This document shows positions 47,345 through 59,345 of a stretch of DNA of 64,000 nt, piece after piece. Origin of the DNA: Botryotinia globosa (lineage: Eukaryota > Ascomycota > Leotiomycetes > Helotiales > Sclerotiniaceae). The DNA is taken from contig RCSZ01000016.1 in NCBI GenBank assembly GCA_014898425.1, positions 1,364,001 to 1,428,000 on the forward strand, in the 5' to 3' direction. The number at the start of each line of letters is the position of its first letter. Position 1 is the stretch's first letter. A program made the translations under genes and the position numbers. The notes beneath the pieces were generated by a model. The model was not told the origin of the DNA. It worked only from the letters and a program-made list of their open reading frames with translations, and searched no databases.

Positions 47345-49528
47345 ATTCGAAAGATCAAATGGTACAAAATGTTCAATTGAGTTTATCGCAGAATTCCAAG
47401 CTCGATGCTTTTGACGTCCTTCCCTCCGTGGTTAAATCTAAATGAATGCGAATGTCACTATATTGGTGAAGAGCGCTTCCTCATATTATGGCATAATATC
47501 TGCACTTGCGATATTACTTTTCGTAAAGGGTAGGTCCCGAAGAAAACTTGATGAAAAGATGATGGTAAAAGTTCGAAAAAAAAAAGAAACAACAAACAGA
47601 GACTGCCAAGATGTAAAAGTTGTCATGGCAGTTCTGAGAAGGAATGTGTTCTCACATTCCTACTTGTATTCCGATTGATTTCTCCTGGATATCTTATTGG
47701 TATTCCACAATTTCTCCCTTACACTGAGAGCGATTGGAATGCGCCCGATATTTCAATATTCGACCGCCCTTGAGGCTTGTATCCTCGAGCAACATCATCG
47801 CAAATTGAGCGTTTTGGTTGATGATTCCTTACCAATTCTTACATTTATTAGGCATAAACACGGGTGAAATGAAGATATCCCATTTGCCTGTCTGAGTATC
47901 ATCAGGCGAAAAAAGCAAACGGCATTACATAGATAATTATGGTTTTTCTTTGCTACAATAACCGACAACCTTAATATTGAGGTGTGAATGACTAATAAGA
48001 TTATGAAAAGACACCCCCCACATTTGACCTCACATCCACTAATTAACCTAATTGATCGTGTTAAACGAGAATCACACTGATCATGTGACATATAATATAC
48101 TTCACCTTGGTGTTGACCATTCAGCAACATCAAGAAAAAGTTAATAGGGCAGTCGATCATTCATTGAAATTTCATTTCGATTTTAAAAAGCATCAAACTT
48201 CGGCATATCCCGACTAGTGCTTGTGATGAGCTATCCATAACTGTTCCAGGTCTTCATGGGATCAATTCTCGCTAATTATAAGAGAGAATGTACACATGGG
48301 AGATCTCCATTGGCGAGGAAGCACTTGATTCGATTTATTTCCCTTCTTGTAACTCAGGTGTAAATGTTGCATCATTATTCAACCTTACGTGCCATGGTCT
48401 TTCATGGCTCAACGATCGTAGAAGAGGAAGAGGTGACATCTGCGAAATTTGTGGATTCATGGTGATAAACGACTTTGCGCGAAACTGCAGAATTAGATTA
48501 CCGCCCGATCTTCTTGTCATAAGATATCACAGTAAGGAGATTGATTATCACTTGCTCACTCAGAAGGGCGGGCGTTGAAGAAAGGGGACGAGATTTCATA
48601 TTTGCAACGCGACGCGCTTATGCTGTTAATTAGCCAAAATGTTTCTAACGCCGGGCTTATGGATATCCATCAACCCTTTAATCAAGTAAATGCTGCAGTT
48701 GATACAAGAAAATATATCAGCGTGAGATTACCGACGTCATCATTCACTGACTGCATATGCACAGCCTCACCACTCGCCGAACTCTGGGGATCTATTCTGC
48801 TCCACCGCTAGGAGATGATTCATCTGGGAGGTCTGAGCCAACCAAGGATCCAGAACCACAGCATAGACGGAAGTTATGCAGGATTCCTTTCCACGCTGCG
48901 ATAAATCTTTATTTCAAAGCAGCTGCGGTGGCGTATCATTTACGACTATTGATCTCTAGCTCCCTCTCACCCGTGTGCGTTCTCTTTGCAGGCAAAATTT
49001 GCCTTGTATCATTACATCAGTTATCTTCAAGGTACAGTCTTGCATAGCAGATCTCTAGATTCAAAAGATATTCAAAGCACTTTCAAGGCATGGAGGGAAG
49101 TAGCATTACATATTAATTAAGTTGAATTATGGGAGGCAAAATCCCTCACCTGTATGCTTGCTAGTCTTTATTATTAGTTGTATAGAAACAAATACTGGCC
49201 TCTGTTTGAGGAGTCATCATTTTCTTTCGAGAAATTTCATCCTCAAATTGCCCTTCAAACTTGTCTCATACGCTCAAAGCCGGTAGATCAGAGGCTTTCG
49301 TAAATAACCGTGACATAAGAAATTTTTTCTCAACGTCTTCATTGAGTACTACTGAAGTTGGATATCAGAGACTAGGTAGATATCGTTGTATCTAGCAGCC
49401 AGAATGAAGAGAAATAAAAGCCATGTCTTGAACAAACTCGCCGCCGTGCTCCCCTGTACCCCACCGTCTGATAGTGCTAAACATGGAATCTCTTAGTCCC
49501 ATCATTTATAACCATCTCCACCATGTTG
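47345..49528. other. Intergenic, no gene seen
   Basis: About 2.2 kb. The best frame is at 48288-48578 (+, 96 codons with an ATG and a CEICGF segment), but it has no recognisable family and no flanking exons, so it is not called. Confidence 0.5.
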
Positions 49529-50498
49529 CTACATGCAGAAACAACCAGAACAAAGCTTCTTGGCACTCCTAACCTTCGTCTTTCTTGTAGTAGCTTTTGC
49601 CTTTGTCTCTGGCTGCTTTGGCTCTTCTGCATTCTCTAGCATCTCCATCTCCATGATCTTGATTGCCTCTAGATCTGCCTTTCTCTTTGCCTCCTTTGAC
49701 TCTTCTGCATTCTCTATGATATCCCCTTTATTGATTTTGCTTGCCTCTAGCTCAGACTTTGTCTTTGTGCCACCCTCATTTCTGATCCTCTCCTCTTCCT
49801 CAGCCTGTTGAATCTCACACTCCTTCTCCCACCGCTCGTCAGCGTCTTTATAACCTAGTTTCTTCGACTTGGCTTCAAGTCTCTCACGAAACTTATCAAG
49901 CTCGTTCTGATAAGCAGAATATTCTTCATTGGGTGTAGTCATCCGAACACCGCCATCTTTATAAATGTGTTGTTTCTCGGAGTTCCTTCGGGAAATGGTG
50001 CCACAGTTGCAGTTAGGACAATCTGGATGTAAATTGTCGCGATAGATGAGGCCATAACTATCGGGCGTAAGACGGTTAGGGTCAAAATACTGAGGAAGAG
50101 GATTCTCATTTCGAGGATCTTCTCTTGGAAAGGGTCTGTAGTTTGGACTGTCTTCCTGGGCTGAAGTTCCACCTGTAATTTATGATAGTTAGTCTCATCT
50201 CTCATAAAGATTTAAGATAATCAATGTAATCCTTACAAAATGTTTCCCAAGCTTCCCGATCAACAAGAAATTGCACATAATCCGGCCGGAGTAGTTGGAG
50301 TTGAAGAAAAACTTTCTTGCTATGAATATATGCCTTTGCTTTCTCTACTGCAGCGGCAAATTCATCAACGGTGATAATTTTGCCATCAATAGATGGCAAG
50401 TGCTGACTGAGAAGTAGACGTGCAAGGTCTGGAAGCACTGATACATATAATTTTGGCATCCTGTGTGTATCGCCGATAGGCGTAATCTCGTCGGCCAT
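49529..50498 (-). CDS. Protein of unknown function, related to the gene at 52515-53113 (copy A)
   Basis: Two exons, 50498-50237 and 50172-49529, with a 64-bp intron (GTAAGG..ACAG); 301 residues. The N-terminal part includes VLPDLARLLLSQHLPSIDG, then a helical stretch, then LLRPDYVQFLVDREAWETFC, where the intron splits the Cys codon after its first base. After the intron come FPREDPRNENPLPQYFDPN, DNLHPDCPNCNCG and a charged, Glu/Lys-rich coiled coil (about residues 165-285). It ends in a Cys-rich tail, SAKKLCSGCFCM. The last four residues, CFCM, resemble a CaaX-like prenylation signal (Cys four from the end), so lipid anchoring is possible; this is inference. Four Cys in DCPNCNC and the tail could also bind metal. 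I do not recognise the family. The shared motif and intron tie it to copy B. Confidence 0.7.
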
Positions 50499-51498
50499 GT
50501 GGAGTATCTACCTTGGCTATTAATATTAATATTATTATTATTAAGAAGGGTATGATGGTGCTGACTTTGAATAATAGGGATTCGATGTATGTGAAGTAGT
50601 CGCGGTTAAGTTGGCATTTATTATGAAAATGAGGTGCTCCATGGATGTTCAAAATGGGTCTGAACTTGAAAGAAGTGATGGTTATAAGGACTTTCTCGCG
50701 ACCGAAGCCATGGTTTTCGTCCGGGAGAACAGTTCCAGAGATCGTGGAGGTACTTGGTACAGCGGTACAAATGTGTCACCAGTATCGATATCGTATGTAT
50801 GAGTCGATTATATCGTGTCATTCGCATTCGCTACTCTCCTCTCGGCGGTGTTTGAATTGAAGATGCAGTTGAGTGAAGTATTTCTCTTCAGTAATACCTA
50901 ATCTTAGCTTCCATTCTTTCGGCTTCGAAACCGGACTTACCGGCTACTTCGGGCTAGTAGCCGTGAATTTGCCGTAAAGTCCCGGGATATAAAGTGAATT
51001 TGTTTTTCTGAATAAACTATCGGCATTGATTCGGGCCTATCGTCATTCGGCTGAATGCCGAATAAACAAGTCTAATCCGAACTTTCATGTCTTCAATTTG
51101 ACCCCCATCATATCTACAAGTATGGACCGCTGGTGGAACTCTAGCTAAGTATCTAGAGGCCGTAGATTTATGTGACGGGACCAATTCATTCATATATCTA
51201 TCTATACTACAATGAAAATTCATGAGCACACTACTGAAAGAATCCAGCACCATTAAGCAAAGCAATTTGAGCCTGAGATGTGAATGAAGCGTCGACTACT
51301 CGCTGGCAATGTATTCGTACTAGATGATTCTTTCATCTACATGTATCCTATACTTTATCATTTGACAGACTCCCCACGCCTTTCCCTGAGCAGTATTCGA
51401 ATCTTCATCCTCGGTCTTTTAGACTTCCAAAGCTTGGCTGACACTCTGCCGCGCTCCGTTGTATGAAATCCTGGTATCTGAGCGATTGATAAGCACAA
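50499..51498. other. Intergenic, no gene seen
   Basis: Includes a TTAATATTAATATTATTATT microsatellite near 50519-50543 just upstream of copy A, and a perfect 7-bp inverted repeat at 51045-51063. No gene is supported. Confidence 0.5.
51045..51063. repeat. Perfect 7-bp hairpin
   Basis: ATTCGGC and GCCGAAT flank a 5-base loop, TGAAT. GAATAAAC occurs on both sides (near 51010 and 51060). The context is intergenic and the role is unknown. Confidence 0.6.
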
Positions 51499-51822
51499 TT
51501 ATTCATCATCGACGGCCTCCCCCAGAAAATTGGCATTAGGAAGCCGAGATAAAGTTACTATGATGGAATCGAAAGGAATCGTGTCAAGTGTACGGGAACC
51601 TTGCACACCATTATATCGATGATAGGGATCAAAGTAACCTGATGAAAGAGACACTATATGATGAACATCCCCATAGTTTCTAAAGCAAAATTTGCTCCAG
51701 TTGCTAAGATTATAATACACCTCACGTAGAATAAGTTTCTTTCCGTGCTGATATAGCAAGATTGTTACAGTGACAAGAAGAGGCAACTCATCAACTTGAA
51801 GTCGATCAAGCTGGCACTTCAT
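51499..51822 (-). CDS. Possible remnant or third member of the A/B family
   Basis: Open frame of 107 codons from ATG 51822. It holds NLSNWSKFCF, which can be laid against the W-E-x-F motif of copies A and B, and YFDPYHRYNG, which resembles YFDPNRLTPDS of copy A. The distance between the two blocks is similar (about 22 residues against 27). There is no intron at the conserved site, and the upstream part lacks a good match. An upstream exon might join through the TGTAG acceptor just before the ATG. The similarity is short and could be chance. Confidence 0.3.
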   Translation of the reverse strand: MKCQLDRLQVDELPLLVTVTILLYQHGKKLILREVYYNLSNWSKFCFRNYGDVHHIVSLSSGYFDPYHRYNGVQGSRTLDTIPFDSIIVTLSRLPNANFLGEAVDDE

Positions 51823-52514
51823 ATCTACAGTTTCTCAGATCAATAATGCTAGGAGTTGATGTGCCTTTATTTACATTGTCCACTTGTCCTTGCATTATCT
51901 CTTCTTCACCATTTTGCCTTGTTCTACCACCTAGAACTATGAAAGATTCATTAGAATCTCTATCCTTAGAATACTTCGACTTCACATTTGTTCTTGAATG
52001 ACTGGCCCCCCGTCTACTTACCCATTAACTACCCATTAACAGTACCTCAATGATTCTAGGAGAAAAATATTAACAAGCTGTTTCTTATTAGTAGTGTTTT
52101 ATCTTCGTCCAGCAGTTTACTACGAAAATGCACTCAAAGAATTTAATCATAGTCGTCGATAATGTATCAGCGTGGAGTTTTGAGCATGCATATACTTTAA
52201 GAGTATGAAGAGAACATAAATCATATTTGAAGAATGTGCTAACTTCGTCAATTGCTATAGCCTACAGAGAATGGATCATATGGACGGATGCCTAGTGGGT
52301 TGATATTACTTCTCCAAAATCCATCATAATAAATCCTTTATTCCCCTGCTCCCCCAAAACCTCAGTATCTCACGTCATTATGGGTATGACTACTTTGCGC
52401 ATCCAATACTGTATAACAACTTGTATAACCCGTCCGACATAAGACAGGGAGTAAAAGCGACAAGCATTGTCAGTACCATAAAGAACGTGATTTTGACCAG
52501 CACCTAGACGTTTC
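51823..52514. other. Intergenic, no firm gene
   Basis: A minus-strand frame just upstream of 51822 stays open for about 60 codons without a start. Otherwise I see nothing here. Confidence 0.4.
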
Positions 52515-53113
52515 TTACTGAAATCGCGATTGCTTGGTGGGCCGGCCTTTAACTCCTCGTCTCAAACGTACATTGACCTCTCTTCGCGCTAATTGTTCCA
52601 TTTCATGAGCGGATAGGCCGTGATGATATGCAGGAAGTTGTTCTCTTAGCGCTGATGCTGGGGCCTGAGTAGAAGCACCAACATCAGGAGCTGTCTTTTG
52701 TTGAGCCGGCGCAATAGGTGCACGATCAGCTGGTCGAGGACTATAGTGAGTGACCGGAAATGGATTCATGTCGGGCATGTCGAGTGGTCCACGAGGATCG
52801 ACACATGGGAATGATACCCAATTAGCCGTGGTATTCATAGCGACTGTAATGGATTATTAGTTTTCCACTCCTCAGATACGATGAATTGGAACTTACAAAA
52901 GTGTTCCCAAATCTTAAAGTCTATATTGTATAGATCAAAATCGGGGCGGGCAAGAGCTCGATGATAGTCATTGTTCTGAATCATTTCACTCCAATAAGCA
53001 GCAACCGCCAGGAACTCCTCGTTGCTGACTCGTCCGCGATATGATCGAGAATCAACAACAATCATGTGCTGTAAATGACGACCGATCGATTGGTAAAATG
53101 GATAATTTTCCAT
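52515..53113 (-). CDS. Protein of unknown function, related to the gene at 49529-50498 (copy B)
   Basis: Two exons, 53113-52897 and 52843-52515, with a 53-bp intron (GTAAGT..ACAG); 181 residues. The N-terminal part reads YQSIGRHLQHMIVVDSRSYR, then a helix (EEFLAVAAYWSEMI), then LARPDFDLYNIDFKIWEHF. The intron lies at the same place and in the same phase (after base 1 of the codon following W-E-x-F) as in copy A, with the same TTTT|GTAAG donor context. After it comes VSFPCVDPRGPLDMPDMNPF, matching FPREDPR of copy A, then a Pro/Ala-rich linker and a basic tail (ARREVNVRLRRGVKGRPTK). It lacks the long coiled coil and Cys tail of copy A. No signal peptide or membrane segment. Family not recognised. 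Confidence 0.7.
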
Positions 53114-54913
53114 GATTGATGATTGATGAGCTGTGTGTAGGATCGCTGTGAGGTCAAAGTAGATTTAGATGAAGTGTTTGAACACTTTGTTAAATAGATT
53201 ATGATAGTATGTTCGAGATGGAGGAAGATAGCTTAGGAATGGAGAGGTTAATAAATAACCTTTCAAGCTGGAACGCCCAAGAACCGTAGTGATATGATGC
53301 TGTATCGCTAGCGGATTGGATATTCCTACGGCTCAGATTTGAGCTCCGAAAATTCTCCCGCTGCATAATGGGCATTTCCCAATGAAAAACTTCGGCATTG
53401 ACTGGTATCACTTAGATAAGTGAATTTGAAACCCAAGATCAAGATCATACGATAATTGCCCTCCTTCTAATCGGATAGACAAAGACTTCGAAGCACTCGA
53501 AAGACAAACTTAACAGAAGTGTGAATAGAATCATTTAGATCACTCAATTTCTAGATACACAGATTGTCTCAATCCCCAAGAAGATTTCTATACATTTCTT
53601 AGATGAAATTCCTCCTAGTGAGAATTGATTAGTCTTTTCCATTTGTGATTGATGTTGGTTTGTTTGCTTCTTACCCTGTGTAGGCTGTATCGCATTGAAA
53701 AAAGATTTTAAACTGCTGAAATGTCCTCTCTATTGGTAACTTATGATTGTACTATAATTTCATTAATTAACTCAACCTTTGAAGATTTTCTCACAACTTA
53801 GACGCTAGCAGTTATGTTTCAGACACTTGAACGAACGGATGCCATCAAATAAAGTCAGCTTAAGATCAAATGGCTCTCATAATCGAAATTTTGATTGTCA
53901 AGTAAGAACATCTTTTACCCAAGCAAGTGACCATATCCACCCAAGTCAATGGATAACCTAACTCCAGCACCCAACTCTCGTTCCTTGAAAGAACTTTCAA
54001 ATTCTCTCTACCACCTTCACGATGACCATGCAGACATTCGTCTACCACCAACGAACCTCATCAAGCTAGCATCAAGCTAGCACATGACAAAAATCAAAAA
54101 TTAGTTCACCATGAAATAGCACATATACTTCGCACAAACTGCATGCTGGTATCAAATATCCAGAACAGGTTGATATTGTTTTAGAAATTGTTCCTCTGTA
54201 AGACTTTGATTACTCCCAAAGAATTTGCTATGAAGATTTACATCAAGATCTGATATTGTGCCACTAAATTTGGTCCTCGCTTACTCGAGATAGTTCGAAC
54301 CTAGGACATTGTTTCTACTCCTAGTCATATGACTGACTTTCTTTGCAGTCTAATTTGGACAAATGAAGATAACAGGCATTTTAGAAAGGAAACTTGCTTC
54401 CATATCAAAGGGTACCTTGGACACCTTGTGCCAGTTTTTTCAAGAGTAAATTCAGAGTCACTTAAAAGTTAGTGTTGGAAAGATATTACAAAAATCATAA
54501 TGCTAAACACAGGAGGGTTTTCGGAAATCTGCACATTTGATCGTAAGAACTTCTGTCGGTCAATATCACGAATACTCTATAATCTTCATAAACAAGTGTA
54601 AACTGCCGATAGATGACAAGTTAAGCAGAAAATCATGATAAATTTAAGACGCCTAATACAAACAAAAGGAGAGGGGAGGTAGGATCATCCTGATGTTGAA
54701 TCAAAATTCGTGGTCCAAGCCCACACAAGTATGATTTCGTTCATCACAAAATAAACTTAGTGCTCCTTTCTTCCATATTGGAACTCTCTGTGTACACGCT
54801 CCGCTGAAACAATGAATGAAATCACACAAGCCTAAGACATTACGTTAGACGCATGTATTGTTTTGCAGAAATAGTTTCACCCACCCGGTCTCCCCAAGAA
54901 AGAATTTCAGCAT
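53114..54913. other. Intergenic, no gene seen
   Basis: About 1.8 kb, AT-rich. A short direct repeat, ATCAAGCTAGC, occurs twice near 54060-54080. No supported gene. Confidence 0.5.
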
Positions 54914-57900
54914 TCATCGCATGACCACACCAATTTCTCGAACTTCCTTCATGTACTCTTCATTTAAAGTACTCTCGGACGTGACCTCCTCCATCCTCGA
55001 TTTCCAATCGTCTTTCAAAAACGCATGTAGTGGCTTCCCACAATTTGCAAAATTCTTCTCAAATTCAGCTGTGAGGCTCTCAAGCTGCTCTATCATGTCT
55101 TGCTCTTCTTCCATGATATTGTATACTTCATCCTTCGTAAAAGAGCTGGCAGGTGGACAAATTCTTTGACTACACTTACACGTATGCGTGAGTCCCAGCT
55201 TATAGAAAGTACATTGTCGGATAATGTTATGGACTAGCCAGGGACATGTACTAAATCTCGACTCCAGCATTTTTGCAAATATTCTCACCATTAGCTCGCC
55301 ACGCCACGTTACCCACGGGTCATCGCCTAAAACCTCCCAGCTTCCACAAAGGTGATCAGGGTTCCCAGTTCTGAACTCCACCTGCATATTACCCAAGAAG
55401 CATGTGATTGGTAGACAGCCACTCATTGAGCAAGCACAGACGCAAGAGTCGATGACATCAACGTCTAGAAGGTCCACGTCTAATGGAATGTTTTGCGAAA
55501 ATTCCACATCTGTCAGGTCAATATCCTCAGGAGGCTTCTTCGTTTCCTCATAATTCTCGATGATCCAACGTCTGTAATTGTTGCCGATGGAACTGCATAC
55601 ATCATGTAAAGTTGTAATCATCTTCTCCTCGTCCAGTGTTCCTGTGAGATCAACTCCTTTCGTGATAAGCCAACGTGGCAGATCAAATGTTTCATCCGTC
55701 TCAAATTTTGTTTGTGCCAATATAGGCAAGCGGCCTTCATGATCACGTGAATCTATGTCGAGGAAGCCAGATTGATAAAGAGCTTCTGCTAATTCTGGAG
55801 TGAGATTTTTCATGTGATAGACTGTAGTTGTCTTTGGGTGAAATGCAGGGAGGAGTTTCGGGTCTATATTTACCCTATGACGCTTGAGTTCCTTTACCAC
55901 ATCGGCAGCCCGAGCATCCAGAACCCTATCTGTTTTGAGCCATCCAGACATGCTTGTGGGAGAAACGGTCATCAAAGATTGGGCCAACTCGAGTAACCCA
56001 TGTCTTCTTTGAATCAAATGATCAAATATCGTCGATCTCCATGAATCCCTCCGATTTCTGATGCATCTCAGAAAATCACTTGCATCATCACCACTCAAAC
56101 TCCTCGAATATTGCGGGGAGTAAGTACGGAGCATGCTGCCCTTCTCAAGAAGAATCTTCATCGATGAATAGCAGTTTCTATTCGCTGCCAATGTAAGAGG
56201 CAGTTCACCGCAATCATTGCATTGATTCACGTTGCCCCCTGCACGAATAAGAATCTTTAATCCTTGCGGCCATTGATGTGCGAGATGTAGTGGAGTCTCT
56301 CCACTTTCGTAAAGAACTTCATTCGCCGCCGACGGATCTTGAGAGAGTATGTGTTCCAAGCCTTTCTCAGATTGTAGGAAAATTGCTTCGAGAATTGTGG
56401 GCAAGTCAATCACTGAGGTCGCACTTAGCTAAGTCTAAAATAAAGGGTGAACAAAATGTACCATCGATACGCTGTGTCTGGCGTATAAAAATCCTAAGTA
56501 ATTCAGTCTTCCAGGTATATTTTGGCGTATGCTTTATAATGGCGCCGAGGTCGCATATTCTCTCCTGGAGTCTTGTAAACTCTCCTTCATCGACATCTTC
56601 AGGCAACGACAAATGAGTCTCCATGAGGAATTCCAAGATGTTTCTGCAAATATTATCACTTTGAATTATGTGCAATCTCGTATGAACCACGATTCATCGT
56701 GGACGCGCTCAACTAAATGAAGGAATAGACCTACGATGTACTCAAACCGATGGAATTGGCATGCTCGATAAATGTGCGGAATATTCTGATCGCATGTTGG
56801 CACTTAGCTAGTCTCTCATTCTTAGTGTAGCAGCATGTTTTTAATAATTTGATGAGCTCGTTGTCAAACGCAAAAATTAGCCAACGACAAACAGCCTATG
56901 TTCATTTAAATGGGTTAGAAATTACTACCTATGTAGAATGTCTTCTAAATACGTACCTCTGATAGTGTCGCGCCCGATTCGTTTAAATCGTTGGGCGAGG
57001 CTTTTCCGTCTTGAAACAATATCCGCAACTCATTCAAAGTATGATTAACAAGCTCTTCAAGCTGTTCCATAGCTTTGTCCGGTTCATCGTATTTGATAAC
57101 GTGGCTACTTAAGCCCCAATGCGATCTACCTGAGCTATCAAACTCAGGATACATCCGTAAGGCATCACATGAAGAGTATACCCAGCTCTTACCATCCAAA
57201 GCCCTTTGAAAGGGGTGCCGACTGGGATGCATATATTTAGTAGCATATAATAAGCGGAAAGCAGGCGAAGAAGTAGGTGCTGTGGCACTAAAACCCAACA
57301 GTGGACCGATTGAAAAGCCACCGGCACCACGTGTTAGAAACATGGTGAATGCTATGGAGTATCCTAGGAATTTGCTGCAAAAATTGTACTTCTGTCGAAT
57401 TATTTGCCAACCCTTACACGCAAGACAAGTATGTTGACTCAAAGAGTTTTGTTGCCAGAGGACATAATCCACAGAGGTGTAATGTCGAGGTCCATCAGCA
57501 TATTGAGATGACGGAGAGTGGCAAGGACACGGACGAGGGAGACGAAGTCGAACGTTGTGTTTGTATTTCAATAGCAAAAAGACGGATTCAACTTTGGCGG
57601 CTTTAAGCTCTAAGCATCTTTGTGCCAGTAAAGAAGGGCTTTGAAGAAGAGGCTGCTGTTTACTTGATATCTACGTCAACTTAGTAATGTAGTCATGAGT
57701 CCTGATGCATGCTACTTTACTATTACATCTATTTTCTTTGATAAATCTTCGAAACAGCCCTCGAATTTCCGTGAGGTATGAAGATGCGTGACAGATTGAT
57801 CCAGAATCATTTGGGTTATATCTGTTTGATGGCGGGTACTGTCTTCCCTATTTTACTTTTAGTGGCATACCATCTAGGACGTTTTGAGATACGTACAGCA

Positions 57901-58303
57901 TCCAAACTTGAAGAGCATTGCTCAAATTATGCTGTAAGCTATCCAACATATTGCAAGCGGCTGCTAAATCATCCCGCACAAAACAATATGTAAGTCTGTT
58001 CGAAAGTCTATCCTTTCCATGTCTGCCAACCCCTTCATTTAGCTTTTTCAATGTTTCTGCACAACCATTCAGCGAAAGAATAACAGATTTAGGTATCATT
58101 TTCTGTTCACGTTCCGTCTTCTTCAACACACTTTCGAGATTATGTAAAATCCCATCAATGCTTTCTGCTTTAGCTTTGAATGTAGCTATCTCCGACGTGA
58201 AGTTCTTGACTTGAGAGCAGTACTTCACCAGGCCTTGAGAGACCTGAATACCGAGGGAAATTATTCCTACTGCACCACTGGCCGCAGATAATGGGTCCGA
58301 CAT
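54914..58303 (-). CDS. Ankyrin-repeat protein with fungal STAND-type N-terminal helical domain
   Basis: Six exons: 58303-57871, 57821-57727, 57670-56957, 56895-56735, 56643-56462 and 56412-54914; introns of 49, 56, 61, 91 and 49 bp; all phases agree and give 1027 residues. The first 115 residues (MSDPLSAASGAVGIISLGIQ, VSQGLVKYCSQVKNFTSEI, then heptad-like helices) match the N-terminal domain common in fungal NLR-like and ankyrin proteins (PF17111-like). A middle block at about 180-410 is conserved-looking but has no NACHT or NB-ARC P-loop. Ankyrin-type repeats lie at about 560-625 (SGETPLHLAHQWPQGLKILI, CGELPLTLAANRNCYSSMKI). The C-terminal third contains Cys-rich CVCACSMSGCLP and a terminal helix. 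Such proteins are linked to self/non-self recognition in some fungi; that role here is inference. Confidence 0.8.
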
Positions 58304-59345
58304 TTCGATATAGCGAAGAAAATGTGTCAAAAAAGAAAGCCGAAGAACTTTGAATCCTCAATCATCGACAAAAGATATGTGACAAGCCTTGAAAACAAAA
58401 AATGTTATTTTTGAGGCTAGATTGATACGTGAAACAGAGAATAAAAGTTTGCAAGAAATCAGACAACAAGCCCAGAGAAAAATAGGAGCGTCGGAAGTCA
58501 CAAGGGCTGACTTTCAAAGCAGGCAGACAGAACGAGGCGCAGAGCAAGGCAATTTCCTTGGCTCTAGAGGCTGGCACCCCATATAGCAAAGAGTTCCCAT
58601 GATAAAAGCAGCTTGCCGTGATACGCGGCCCTTCAACTGGTTTAAAGATAGTTTGTAGAGCCTGGGGCCTTTCTATGCTTCGGTATCTGGAATGCGGCCA
58701 TTCGAAGGCCAATGGACGCGATGCAGAGACATAGCACAGCACAGGATCAAGAGTCTCTGAGATATAAACGGTTGTTACTCTGCAGGATGAGTGTGTTACC
58801 GGACGCATTATATTTGTGATATAGCTTTGAAGTGCAGCGAGAAGCCTCTATTGATGACCGTGTTGTGCGAAGAAGCTGCAGCACTTGTGGTCATCTGTTC
58901 GCACTGCCCAGTAACATCCGGAATGCAATGACCACTTCTAAAGCGGCGAGCGTCTCCCGCGGTATTATTATAGAATTATAATAACTAAATGCACACCTAA
59001 AGGCTCGCAGCCTCATTTGTATGATAATCACCAACTATCGTGGGATGAAACTGAGGAGCAGGAGGAATAATTTCATCAAACCGGAATCATTCTCTCCGTT
59101 GTGTATTCAAACTCGAGCTCGACAAGTTGACCTCGCATGTGCCTTTCGTTTGAGGCTACTAAAAGCATACATACAATGCCACCATGAACACTTGCACAAT
59201 GGTGACAATGGTATTCGTAGGGCGACGTCAAACTCCAAGCGGGATAAGCTTCGTGCCCCACCAGTCTAGCCCCACACTAACCAATTCTAGGACCCTGACC
59301 ACCATCAACCTCACCAACAAATCACACAACATCGACTCTTCTCCA
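58304..59345. other. Divergent intergenic region
   Basis: About 1 kb between the ankyrin gene and the GH18 gene. A 148-codon minus frame (58808-58362) has composition unlike its neighbours and no motif, so it is not called. The frame of the GH18 gene stays open upstream to 59184, so a longer start is possible. Confidence 0.5.

Noticed and set aside
48288..48578. 96-codon plus-strand frame with CEICGF
   Set aside because: Two Cys are not enough for a zinc motif, the length is within chance, and the flanks give no exon to join.
54270..54320. TTCGAAC-type word that could be a tRNA B box
   Set aside because: The flanking bases do not form a T-arm or acceptor stem on either strand.
58362..58808. 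148-codon minus-strand frame upstream of the ankyrin gene
   Set aside because: It does not join the ankyrin gene, whose N-terminal domain starts cleanly at 58303, and it shows no conserved feature.
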